A program made the position numbers and the translations under genes. Under the pieces are notes generated by a model. That model made no database searches, was not told the origin of the DNA, and was given only the letters and a program-made list of their open reading frames with translations. From NCBI RefSeq assembly GCF_004331695.1, contig NZ_SJSL01000003.1, positions 62,001 through 126,000 on the forward strand: a stretch of 64,000 nucleotides of DNA, given 5' to 3'. The DNA comes from Pedobacter psychroterrae. GTDB lineage: Bacteria > Bacteroidota > Bacteroidia > Sphingobacteriales > Sphingobacteriaceae. Below are positions 45,663 to 53,624 of the stretch, piece after piece. Positions within the stretch are counted from its first letter, which is position 1; every line of letters starts with the position of its first letter.

Positions 45663-46343
45663 CTATCTATCTAAGACCAGCCTTGTAGCAGGTAACATAT
45701 TTATCTTCTTATCGAATAATCTTTTGAAGGAACGCACGTAGATATCAGTCAATAGAGTTGTACCAAATAATACAAAGAATTTTGCTTCTCCATTAACTGA
45801 AAATAATGCTGCAGGTTGAACAACCAAACCAATTATAGAAATAACAATGGAAAATCCAATCAACCAAGTTCTGTTCATGAAATCGTAAATCAAAGAAGGC
45901 TTCTCAAATCTTCTGTCTATAAAATATCTTTTGTAAAAATAGTACACTCCAGGAAAAGTTACCGCAATTGCTAATGCGTACATTATGTTAATCATCACCT
46001 TTTCCGGTATAGTGCTGTTGTAAATCATATAGAAATACCAGCATATAACGATATAGATACAACATCGGGGAACTTCAAAGCTGTTCAACACCTCTCGCCA
46101 AAGTAATTTACTATATTTTACTGTCACGTGTTTGCGATGATGCTTCTCTTCCTCCCCAATCAACTCAAAGCTCCCAAAATCCTCCTTAATAATTTGCGCT
46201 ACGAGTAGTAAACTGAAGGCTTCATCTTTAAATTCCAACGCATTTACTAGATGGTCATAAAGTTCTTCACAAGTTTCTCTATATTTCACTTGCATTGAGA
46301 CAAAGTGATGAATTTCATTCAGCTGTTTTATGGTTAATTTCAT
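45663..46343 (-). CDS. Membrane protein coupled to a PadR regulator
   Basis: 226 residues. The first 60 are helical and soluble (LNEIHHFVSMQVKYRETCEE and LYDHLVNALEF), followed by about four hydrophobic segments from residue 90 onwards. The soluble N terminus resembles modules seen before transmembrane parts in PadR-linked Bacteroidota proteins. The start overlaps the stop of the PadR gene by one base, so both are translated together, and PadR may control this membrane protein. Function unknown. Confidence 0.65.
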   Translation of the reverse strand: MKLTIKQLNEIHHFVSMQVKYRETCEELYDHLVNALEFKDEAFSLLLVAQIIKEDFGSFELIGEEEKHHRKHVTVKYSKLLWREVLNSFEVPRCCIYIVICWYFYMIYNSTIPEKVMINIMYALAIAVTFPGVYYFYKRYFIDRRFEKPSLIYDFMNRTWLIGFSIVISIIGLVVQPAALFSVNGEAKFFVLFGTTLLTDIYVRSFKRLFDKKINMLPATRLVLDR

Positions 46344-46681
46344 CAGAATGAGGGTTTAAGATTCAACAGCGCTTGCAGGTTTTGTATGAAACATGATGCT
46401 TCCTGTCGTTTATTTACCACTTCTATTTTTCCACTCTCAGACAGTGAATAATATTTACGAACACGATTATCCACTATTTCCGTTGATGTCTCCAATAATC
46501 CTTCAGCTTCCAGCTTATGCAAAGTAGGATATAATGCCCCTTCTTTTATTAGTAAGTCGCCCTGTGTGATGGTTTTTACTTTTTGAGTAATCTCGTAACC
46601 ATACATTTTATCCTGCTGAGACAGCATGCTTAAAATAATGGTTTGCAGAGTGCCTTTAAATAGATCAGTGTTTAATGCCAT
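46343..46681 (-). CDS. PadR-family transcriptional regulator
   Basis: 112 residues: FKGTLQTIILSMLSQQDKMY, the helix-turn-helix region GYEITQKVKTITQGDLLIKE, then GALYPTLHKLEAEGLLET and RVRKYYSLSESG, which is the standard PadR winged helix. PadR proteins usually repress their own operon and an adjacent membrane protein. Here the downstream 226-residue membrane protein shares the transcript. Confidence 0.92.
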   Translation of the reverse strand: MALNTDLFKGTLQTIILSMLSQQDKMYGYEITQKVKTITQGDLLIKEGALYPTLHKLEAEGLLETSTEIVDNRVRKYYSLSESGKIEVVNKRQEASCFIQNLQALLNLKPSF

Positions 46682-46846
46682 ATGCTAATATACATAATTT
46701 TATATACATAAAAAATTATGCATAAAAAACTACATTTATATCACTGTGTTTATTTACTAAGTTTCTATTTTTTTATTAGTGGTAGATCTTGATAAATCGG
46801 GGTGTATCGTGTTGTGGTAGTAAATTAAGGTTAGGAATTATTAAAC

Positions 46847-46881
46847 AGACTTGTACTCGTTATTGTACAAGTCTTATTTTT
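46847..46881 (+). terminator. Orphan terminator-like hairpin before the toxin-antitoxin genes
   Basis: A 10-pair perfect stem (AGACTTGTAC with GTACAAGTCT), an 8-nt loop and then TTATTTTTTATTT. No plus-strand gene ends before it. It lies 35-69 nt upstream of the antitoxin ATG, so it is either the 3' end of a lost gene or small RNA, or a leader attenuator. Confidence 0.7.
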
Positions 46882-46915
46882 TATTTAACTTTGAATATAT
46901 ATTATTGATAACATT

Positions 46916-47170
46916 ATGGAGATCACCACATATTCTAATTTCAGGCAGCATTTAAAAAGCTTTTTAGATAAGGTATTCTTAAGCCAGGGACCTTTGTACA
47001 TTAGCAGGAATAATGGAGAAGACGTGGTTGTTCTCTCTAAAGCGGATTACGAGAGTTTGATGGAAACATTTCATTTGATGAAAAGTCCGAAAAATGCTTC
47101 CAGACTAATGGAAGGGATTGTTGAATATAAAAAAGGTAAAGGGCAGGAAAGATCGCTTATTGAAGAATGA
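46916..47170 (+). CDS. YefM/Phd-type antitoxin
   Basis: 84 residues: YSNFRQHLKSFLDKVFLSQG, then LYISRNNGEDVVVLSKADYE and SLMETFHLM, the YefM fold that binds operator DNA with its N terminus and neutralises the toxin with the C terminus. The stop overlaps the toxin ATG by 4 nt. It likely represses its own operon together with the toxin. Confidence 0.92.
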   Translation: MEITTYSNFRQHLKSFLDKVFLSQGPLYISRNNGEDVVVLSKADYESLMETFHLMKSPKNASRLMEGIVEYKKGKGQERSLIEE

Positions 47171-47421
47171 GAATTATTTTTCTAAGCGTTGCCTGGGAAG
47201 ATTACCTTTACTGGCAACAAAATGATAAGTCAATTTTAAAGAAGATTAATGCGTTAATTAAAGAAATTGAAAGAACACCATACGAGGGGCAGGGGAAACC
47301 TGAAATGCTTAAGCACGATTTATCTGGTTGGTGGTCGAGGAGGTTAAATTTAGAGCATCGCGTTGTATATAGAATAGAAGATGACTCAGTTATTATTCTT
47401 CAATGTAGATATCATTATTGA
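47167..47421 (+). CDS. YoeB/Txe-family ribosome-dependent mRNA interferase toxin
   Basis: 84 residues, the same length as E. coli YoeB. All four catalytic residues are at identical positions: E46, R65, H83 and Y84 (C-terminal CRYHY). YoeB cuts mRNA in the ribosomal A site. Its intact active site suggests a working toxin. Overlaps the antitoxin by 4 nt. Confidence 0.94.
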   Translation: MRIIFLSVAWEDYLYWQQNDKSILKKINALIKEIERTPYEGQGKPEMLKHDLSGWWSRRLNLEHRVVYRIEDDSVIILQCRYHY

Positions 47422-47466
47422 TCATTAAAACTTTTTTAAAATAAATCTACTACCAATAATCCGGAA

Positions 47467-47504
47467 ATAGCCGCTGCTACGCCATTGCAGCTGGACATGG
47501 CTAT
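47467..47504. terminator. Weak hairpin between toxin and the repeat protein
   Basis: ATAGCC-GCTGC pairs with GCAGC and GGCTAT, with an unpaired 7-nt bulge on one side. It lies between convergent genes, just past the stop of the repeat protein on the minus strand, but there is no long T run. Confidence 0.3.
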
Positions 47505-47514
47505 CTTTAGCTGT

Positions 47515-48171
47515 TTATTCAAATCCACGATGGCCAGTTAGCTTAGCTACATAAACCGCCCTGGTATTTCCCCGAATAAATTTGATCCTGCCCTTTGACC
47601 TCCCCAACTGCATTCCAGTATGCCATCCAATCTCTACCGGCCCAATAGATTTCAGGGTTCCCTTTATTTCCCTGAGGTCGAAATTAGTGTTGTATTTGAT
47701 GTTAATGTTCCCAATGGATTTGAGTGTTCCTTGTTGGTCGTGAATGTCAAATGAATTGTTGTATTTAAAAATAATGTTGCCAATTGACTTTATTTTTCCA
47801 GGTATGTCGTGGATGTCGAAATTGCTGTAGTAATCAACGTCGATGCCATTAATGGATTTTATCTTCCCCGCTTTATTGTTGTCAAAATCATTATACTCCT
47901 CTATTTTCAGGCCCTGGTTGGGGGAGGGCCTTCCGTATATGTCGAAATCGATATCCGAAGTTTGCTTATCGCTTCTGCGTAAAGATGTGGTAGCTATAAT
48001 ATTTCCTTCCCCATCGATCGTGATGATGAAATCCTGGACAGTGAGCTCGAGCAGACGGATATGAGATTTGAAGTCTTCGATCATAAAATAGGCGGAATGG
48101 ATTTGCTGAGCGCTGGCGGTGCTGGCAAGACATAGCCAAAACAGCACCATTTTTACAGTAATGTTTTTCAT
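47515..48171 (-). CDS. Exported protein with exact 23-residue tandem repeats
   Basis: 218 residues, signal peptide ending near ASAQ (residue 22). Residues 102-193 are four tandem repeats, each exactly 23 residues, starting at G102, G125, G148 and G171, with a partial fifth at G194. Each follows G-[KT]-[IL]-K-S-I-G-N-I...Y-[NS]-x-x-F-D-[IL]-x. This looks like a beta-solenoid or stacked beta-hairpin. An earlier, weaker unit may sit at about 70-100. No known family is recognised; exported and probably a structural or binding protein. Confidence 0.8.
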   Translation of the reverse strand: MKNITVKMVLFWLCLASTASAQQIHSAYFMIEDFKSHIRLLELTVQDFIITIDGEGNIIATTSLRRSDKQTSDIDFDIYGRPSPNQGLKIEEYNDFDNNKAGKIKSINGIDVDYYSNFDIHDIPGKIKSIGNIIFKYNNSFDIHDQQGTLKSIGNINIKYNTNFDLREIKGTLKSIGPVEIGWHTGMQLGRSKGRIKFIRGNTRAVYVAKLTGHRGFE

Positions 48172-48231
48172 TTGTGTGTGTTGATTATTGCAGACCTAAC
48201 ACTGCCCCTCAATATAGTAAATATTGGGGAT

Positions 48232-50310
48232 TTAAAAAGGAGTTTGGTCTTTTAACAGCCGGTCAACCGTCTCACTGAACTTTGTTTGTAAGCGCTTATC
48301 AAAAAGCGCCAGTTTTTTCCATGCTTTGTTTCCATACACTCCGGCCTTAGTATAATCAAACTGCCTGAAGCCTATTTTATCGATCACTGTGGTGTTTTTA
48401 ATATGGAAATCATGATTCAATGGATCATTAAACAATGGGTCGGCTACAAGGGCATGTTGATCTTTTGCAGTATTGATTTTTTCCATGGCAGTGTTCCAGT
48501 AGATATTGCTGTCTTTTACCGCATTGACTTTATCCCAGTTAGTCTCACCAAGTTTTCCCGACGAGTAGTAAATGATGTTTCTGGTAAACCTGAAGGATTG
48601 ATGCTTTTCTACGCGGCTAGCCTGAAGCTGGGCTTTGATCTGGAAGGCAAAAATGTTATTGCGGATGAGGTTGTCTTTGCCATAATGCTGGTGAAAGCCG
48701 GAGTTTTTGCAATTGTATACCAGGTTGTTTTCCATAACAATACCTGTGGAGCCTTCATCGGTATACAATCCCCAGCCACCGTAGCCATAGGAGTAAATAT
48801 CGTGAATGACATTGCCACTTACCACCGTGCCTTCAGAGAGGCCGAGCGTATAAATGCCACCCATATCACTCAACTCACCCCAGCCCAGATGATGGATGTG
48901 GTTGTTGATGATCTTATTGCGTTTTGTCGGACTTTCTGCATATCCCCATACCCATCCAACAGAAATACCTGTGTACCTGAAATCTGCAATCTCGTTGTGC
49001 GATATGGTGTTGTCTGCCGATTGAAAAATGATGACTCCTATACCCGTAGGTATTTCCTGCCCGCCTGAGCGGATGATGTTGTTGTCGATCAGGATATTTC
49101 CCGTAGCTGTGCGCTGATCAGCAGGTATCTTCATTTCGCCGATCTTTAGTCCTCCAATACCCAGGTCATGGAAGTAGCTGTTGGTGACAGAATTGTTCTG
49201 GCAGGCGGTCCGGAACCATAGTCCGTTATTGCCTGTGTGGAATATCTCACATTTGTCAAAGCGGATGTTGTCTGCATAATCGACCATAACGGTGGCTTCG
49301 GTAGGAGCGGCTGCCTGCATAGGTTCTTCCCCCTCAGCTGTCATGATGTGACGGGTATGCTGAAAAGAAAGATTTTCAAACCGTATATGTTGTGCTTTTA
49401 GATCAGGGCTGCCTTTAATGACTACTATTTGTTCGATAAGCGGGACGATTGCGATAGTTGCAGTTATGGTTTCACCTGGTTTGGGTATATAATACAAAGC
49501 ACCTGAAGGATCGTAAAAGAACTCACCTGCCTGGTCCAGAAATGTTCTCTTGTTCTCGAAATAAAACTGTGCGCTGTTATTGAGCTTGTTCCAGGGCTGC
49601 ATGGGTTTTCCGGAGATGGAAATACTTGTTTCTTTCCCCTCGATTTTCTCTACATATTTACGGGTTCTGTCCCATGCGTGGTGGATGGAAACGATCAGGT
49701 TACCAGTGTCCTGTGCAGGAAATTGCAGGGTCTGAAACTGATCGGTTGTGAGCGGGATCTTTTGAATAGCCCGCTTTCCGGCTGTTTCCGATACGCCTTT
49801 GATTTTGTAGAAAATATCTTGATTTGGTGTGCGGGCACGTACCGCCCTGGTTCCATTTATGAAGAGCTGCTGGATAGGCCCTCCATATAGATTGGGATTT
49901 GAAAGGTCAATTTTCCATAGCTGATCTGTTATTTTTTGAAAGGAAGGGAGCAGTGTGCCTCCGCTAAAAACAGGTGTTTTTCCAGCTGTACCGCGAATGA
50001 TCAGGGCTGAATTGGCTGTGCCGGAATCCTCTTGTGTAAATTCCAGAGGCTTTGTCAGGTAATAAGTGCCGCTGCTTACCAGTATCTCTACCGGTTCCTT
50101 CAATTGTTTTTGCTGGCGTAGCTTTCTAATATGGTCCCGCGCTGCTTCAAGGGTAGCAAAGGGTGCTTTGGCAGTTCCGGGATTGCTGTCCTTGCCGTTT
50201 AAGGATACATATATGGTTAAAGAAAATGCGGAGGAAGTAATGCCTACTGAGAACGTCGAGTGCGTTGAGAACATGAGCAAAAGAAGAATGCTTTGTTTTA
50301 ATCGGGTCAT
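48232..50310 (-). CDS. Exported right-handed parallel beta-helix protein
   Basis: 692 residues with a signal sequence. The N terminus has the DUF1565-like YVSLNGKDSNPGTAKAPFAT opening and LEAARDHIRKLRQQ, seen in many surface polysaccharide-active proteins. The middle (about 300-560) has repeated beta-helix coils such as DNIRFDKCEIFHTGNNGLWF, NSYFHDLGIGGLKIGEM and YNCKNSGFHQH. Such proteins are often polysaccharide lyases or glycoside hydrolases (for example GH110-like or PL-type), but catalytic residues cannot be assigned here. Confidence 0.85.
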   Translation of the reverse strand: MTRLKQSILLLLMFSTHSTFSVGITSSAFSLTIYVSLNGKDSNPGTAKAPFATLEAARDHIRKLRQQKQLKEPVEILVSSGTYYLTKPLEFTQEDSGTANSALIIRGTAGKTPVFSGGTLLPSFQKITDQLWKIDLSNPNLYGGPIQQLFINGTRAVRARTPNQDIFYKIKGVSETAGKRAIQKIPLTTDQFQTLQFPAQDTGNLIVSIHHAWDRTRKYVEKIEGKETSISISGKPMQPWNKLNNSAQFYFENKRTFLDQAGEFFYDPSGALYYIPKPGETITATIAIVPLIEQIVVIKGSPDLKAQHIRFENLSFQHTRHIMTAEGEEPMQAAAPTEATVMVDYADNIRFDKCEIFHTGNNGLWFRTACQNNSVTNSYFHDLGIGGLKIGEMKIPADQRTATGNILIDNNIIRSGGQEIPTGIGVIIFQSADNTISHNEIADFRYTGISVGWVWGYAESPTKRNKIINNHIHHLGWGELSDMGGIYTLGLSEGTVVSGNVIHDIYSYGYGGWGLYTDEGSTGIVMENNLVYNCKNSGFHQHYGKDNLIRNNIFAFQIKAQLQASRVEKHQSFRFTRNIIYYSSGKLGETNWDKVNAVKDSNIYWNTAMEKINTAKDQHALVADPLFNDPLNHDFHIKNTTVIDKIGFRQFDYTKAGVYGNKAWKKLALFDKRLQTKFSETVDRLLKDQTPF

Positions 50311-50340
50311 CTGGTTTAATTTAGAAAACCTAATTTAAAC

Positions 50341-50368
50341 AATAAAAAGGGCTTATGGCTATTTTATT
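50341..50368. other. A/T-rich hairpin between divergent genes
   Basis: AATAAAA pairs with TTTTATT around a GC inner part. No gene ends here. Its outer sequence resembles the hairpin at 51946-51972, on the other side of the SGNH-esterase pair. Confidence 0.35.
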
Positions 50369-50501
50369 ATAGACAACAAGAAATAGACTTATGTTATTGT
50401 CGTGTTAAATCTGTGTTATCAACAGTTGCCTAAAAGGTGAAGATGGCTTGGAAAACTTAATAATGGATATGATTAATGAGATGTAAAACAAAAGTATCTT
50501 T

Positions 50502-51098
50502 ATGCTTACTATGTATTGGTACGAAAATGATGTAAGAGCACTTGAAGCTAATCACCTAAATGAAGCGTACGACCCTGAAATCATTTTTTACGGTAGTTCT
50601 TCGATCCGTTTGTGGAATACGCTTTATCTAGATTTCCCGGATAAAAGAGTAGCTAATCTGGGTTTTGGCGGTTCAACCCTCGCCGCGTGTGTCTGGTTCT
50701 TTGAAAGGATCATGACTGATTATAATCCGGGCGCTCTGATTGTTTATGCGGGGGATAATGACCTCGGAGATGGGAGGAATCCGGAAGAGATCTTCATTTT
50801 TTTTCAGCAGCTAATGGCCAAAACGTCGAGACTGTTTGGTGGCATACCTTGTTATTTTGTTTCCCTTAAACCTAGCATTAGCCGCTGGCACATGGCCGAT
50901 AAGTTTATGTATACCAATAACCTGATAGAAGGAGAGATCATAAAACTTCAGAGTAACTGGAAGTTTATTGATGTATACAAAAATATGCTGGATAAATCGG
51001 GATATCCAAAACCAGAATATTATACACATGACGGATTGCATTTAAGCGGACAAGGTTATCAATTGTGGAAAGAGATCATCCAACAAGCGCTGTGTTAA
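50502..51098 (+). CDS. Cytoplasmic SGNH-fold (GDSL-like) hydrolase
   Basis: 198 residues without a signal peptide. The SGNH residues are visible: block I FYGSSSIRLW (nucleophile S33 likely), block II NLGFGGS (G57), block III YAGDNDLGD (N86) and block V HDGLHLSGQGY (D177, H180). These enzymes hydrolyse esters or acyl groups. An alternative start lies 3 codons on. An alpha/beta esterase gene follows after about 65 nt, so two different ester hydrolases are encoded in tandem, both cytoplasmic. Confidence 0.85.
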   Translation: MLTMYWYENDVRALEANHLNEAYDPEIIFYGSSSIRLWNTLYLDFPDKRVANLGFGGSTLAACVWFFERIMTDYNPGALIVYAGDNDLGDGRNPEEIFIFFQQLMAKTSRLFGGIPCYFVSLKPSISRWHMADKFMYTNNLIEGEIIKLQSNWKFIDVYKNMLDKSGYPKPEYYTHDGLHLSGQGYQLWKEIIQQALC

Positions 51099-51163
51099 TC
51101 ATGACACCTGCTTAATATCCATGTAACATCAAACACTGATATTTCTTGAGAAATTTAATAACG

Positions 51164-51892
51164 ATGAGACGGGAATATCACAAATGGTTTAGTACGCGGC
51201 TGGGCCGGGAAATGGAACTCCTGGTTTTCGGTCACGCAGGAAAGGCGGTGCTGTTCTTCCCTACCCGTATGGCCAGGTTCTATGATTATGAAAACTGGGG
51301 AATAGTAAACGCACTAAAAACAAAAATTGATAATGGTGAGCTACAGCTTTTCTGTGTTGACAGTATCGATCAGGAGAGTTTCTATAATCAGCATGCCTGT
51401 CCTTTAGTGAGGATTGCAAGGCACCTGCAGTATGAGAACTACCTGATAGATGAAGTGATCCCATTGATCCGGCTAAAAAATAATGGGAATTATATAGAAA
51501 CCGCAGGCTGCAGTATGGGTGCATACCATGCCATTAACCTTGCCATGAAATATCCATGGCTATTTAAAAAATCTGTGGGCATTAGCGGAAGATATGACCT
51601 GACCAATGCTCCTGGTGATTTTAAAGATCTGTTGGATGGCTATCATAATGAGACCGTTTATCTTAACATGCCTGAACAATATATTCCAAATTTAAATGAC
51701 AATTACCTGCTGAATGCGCTGCGCAGTCTGGAAGTTATCCTTGCAGTGGGCGAAACCGATCCTTTTTTGCCTGGTAACCGAAGGTTCAGCAATATGCTGT
51801 GGAACAAAGGTATTTCCAATCAGTTTCACATATGGAATAGCAATGCGCACCGGCCACACTACTGGCGGCAGATGGTTCCGATTTATCTTTAA
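51164..51892 (+). CDS. Cytoplasmic alpha/beta-hydrolase esterase
   Basis: 242 residues from the ATG at 51164; a TTG at 51146 is less likely. Esterase-D/putative esterase fold: the nucleophile S117 in AGCSMGAYHA, the acid D199 in VGETDPF and the base H229 or H232 in NAHRPHYW. No signal peptide. Proteins with this closing pattern, as I remember, are often next to GNAT and amide-hydrolase genes in small-molecule clusters; here the next gene is a GNAT-nitrilase. Substrate unknown. Confidence 0.85.
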   Translation: MRREYHKWFSTRLGREMELLVFGHAGKAVLFFPTRMARFYDYENWGIVNALKTKIDNGELQLFCVDSIDQESFYNQHACPLVRIARHLQYENYLIDEVIPLIRLKNNGNYIETAGCSMGAYHAINLAMKYPWLFKKSVGISGRYDLTNAPGDFKDLLDGYHNETVYLNMPEQYIPNLNDNYLLNALRSLEVILAVGETDPFLPGNRRFSNMLWNKGISNQFHIWNSNAHRPHYWRQMVPIYL

Positions 51893-51945
51893 TCATGCCG
51901 ATGGCAAGCATAAGCCTGATTTATTTGTTGATGCTAATTTAAATA

Positions 51946-51972
51946 AATAAAAAGGGCTTCGGCATTTTTATT
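51946..51972 (+). terminator. Terminator-like hairpin after the esterase gene
   Basis: AATAAAAA pairs with TTTTTATT around a GC-TTCG-GC inner hairpin. It ends in T-rich sequence and would stop the SGNH-esterase transcript. Confidence 0.55.
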
Positions 51973-52053
51973 GTTTCTTTGTAGTGAGCTACTTTATTTA
52001 CAAGACAATTCCCCGCCTTTTTTGGGAAAGATGGTCGTACAAAGAAAAAATCA

Positions 52054-53610
52054 ATGGTTAATATGGAGAAAGAATTGAAAAATGAGGATCTTAAAATAGA
52101 ATTAAGGACACTTACTAAGGACGATTATCTTGGGCTTAAGGCCTCTATGATAGAAGCTTATTCAGAATGGGAGGGTGCCTCTTCATGGGGTGAAACGCAT
52201 ATTAGCCAACTGGTGGAGATCTTTCCGGAAGGACAGATCTGCATACTGGTAAATGGTGCGATAGCTGGGTGTGCGCTTTCCCTTATTGTAGATTACGATA
52301 AATTTGGAGATAATCATACTTATGCACAAGTAACCGGCAACTATACCTTCTCTACACACGATGAAAATGGGGATGTTTTGTATGGGATTGATTTCTTCGT
52401 CCACCCTGATTATAGAGGGATGCGTATAGGACGAAGGCTGTACGATGCCCGGAAAGAGATCTGCGAAAGACATAACCTGCGCGCCATAATTGCTGGAGGA
52501 CGCATACCGAAATATAAAGAGTATGCTGATCAGCTGACACCTAAAGCGTATTTGGCCAAGGTAAAAGGCAAGGAAATACATGATCCGACTTTGTCATTTC
52601 AGCTCGCAAATGATTTTCATGTGAGGAAAATATTAAAAGGCTATTTGCCGGGTGATACACAGTCGCTTGAATTTGCTTCGCTACTGGAATGGAACAATAT
52701 CTATTATAACGAGGAAGCCGCCCATATCAATTCCAAGAAGTCTATCATACGACTTGGCCTGGTGCAATGGCAGATGCGTCCCTTTCCAAATATGGAATCG
52801 CTCTGCGAGCAAATAGAATTTTTTGTGGACGTAGTAAGTGATTATCAGAGTGATTTTATTCTATTTCCAGAACTGTTTAATGCGCCATTGATGACGGCTT
52901 ATAATCATTTAAGCGGAGCAGAGGCGATGAGGCAAATAGCCAATAGCACGATCCCGCTGCGTGATAAATTTGTGGAGTACGCAATTAGCTACAACATCAA
53001 TATCATCACTGGAAGTATGCCGTATCTGGAAAATGGGGTGCTGCAAAATGTTGGTTACCTATGCAGAAGGGATGGGACGTACGAGATGTTTCGTAAGATC
53101 CACCTCACTCCATCAGAAAAAAACGCTTGGGGAATGGTGGGCGGAGATGAAATAAAGGCTTTTGATACGGATTGTGGTAAAATCGGGATATTGATTTGTT
53201 ATGATGTAGAGTTTCCTGAACTTCCCAGGTTATTGGCAGAGCAGGGCATGCAGATCCTCTTTGTGCCGTTTATGACGGATACACAGAATGGTTATACCCG
53301 TGTGAGGAGCTGCGCACAGGCCAGGGCGATAGAAAACGAATGCTATGTAGCGATTGCGGGTAGTGTTGGGAACCTGCCAAAAGTGCATAATATGGACATA
53401 CAATATGCTCAATCGGCTGTGTTTACACCTTCAGACTTCTCATTTCCTAGTAACGGGATCAAAGCGGAGGCGACACCAAATACCGAGACTACTTTAATCG
53501 CGGACGTGGATGTGGACCTACTGAAAGAACTCCATAGCTTTGGCGCGGTCAGAAATCTTAAGGACAGGAGGTCTGATATTTATAAGATAGTAAATAAGAG
53601 TAAAAAATAA
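52054..53610 (+). CDS. GNAT N-acetyltransferase fused to a carbon-nitrogen hydrolase (nitrilase family)
   Basis: 518 residues. The N-terminal GNAT domain (about 10-200) has DFFVHPDYRGMRIGRRLYDA as the acetyl-CoA loop. The C-terminal nitrilase domain (about 230-510) has the full Glu-Lys-Cys triad: E273 in LFPELF, K348 in FRKIHL and C382 in ILICYDVEFPE. The same two-domain fusion is widespread but not biochemically settled; the triad suggests amidase activity on an acylated amine. It may act with the SGNH and esterase genes upstream, but a terminator hairpin lies between them. Confidence 0.93.
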   Translation: MVNMEKELKNEDLKIELRTLTKDDYLGLKASMIEAYSEWEGASSWGETHISQLVEIFPEGQICILVNGAIAGCALSLIVDYDKFGDNHTYAQVTGNYTFSTHDENGDVLYGIDFFVHPDYRGMRIGRRLYDARKEICERHNLRAIIAGGRIPKYKEYADQLTPKAYLAKVKGKEIHDPTLSFQLANDFHVRKILKGYLPGDTQSLEFASLLEWNNIYYNEEAAHINSKKSIIRLGLVQWQMRPFPNMESLCEQIEFFVDVVSDYQSDFILFPELFNAPLMTAYNHLSGAEAMRQIANSTIPLRDKFVEYAISYNINIITGSMPYLENGVLQNVGYLCRRDGTYEMFRKIHLTPSEKNAWGMVGGDEIKAFDTDCGKIGILICYDVEFPELPRLLAEQGMQILFVPFMTDTQNGYTRVRSCAQARAIENECYVAIAGSVGNLPKVHNMDIQYAQSAVFTPSDFSFPSNGIKAEATPNTETTLIADVDVDLLKELHSFGAVRNLKDRRSDIYKIVNKSKK

Positions 53611-53624
53611 AAGAACTGACAACT

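Noticed and set aside
48403..49068. 221-codon plus-strand frame
   Set aside because: Antisense to the beta-helix protein, with no family features or signal peptide.
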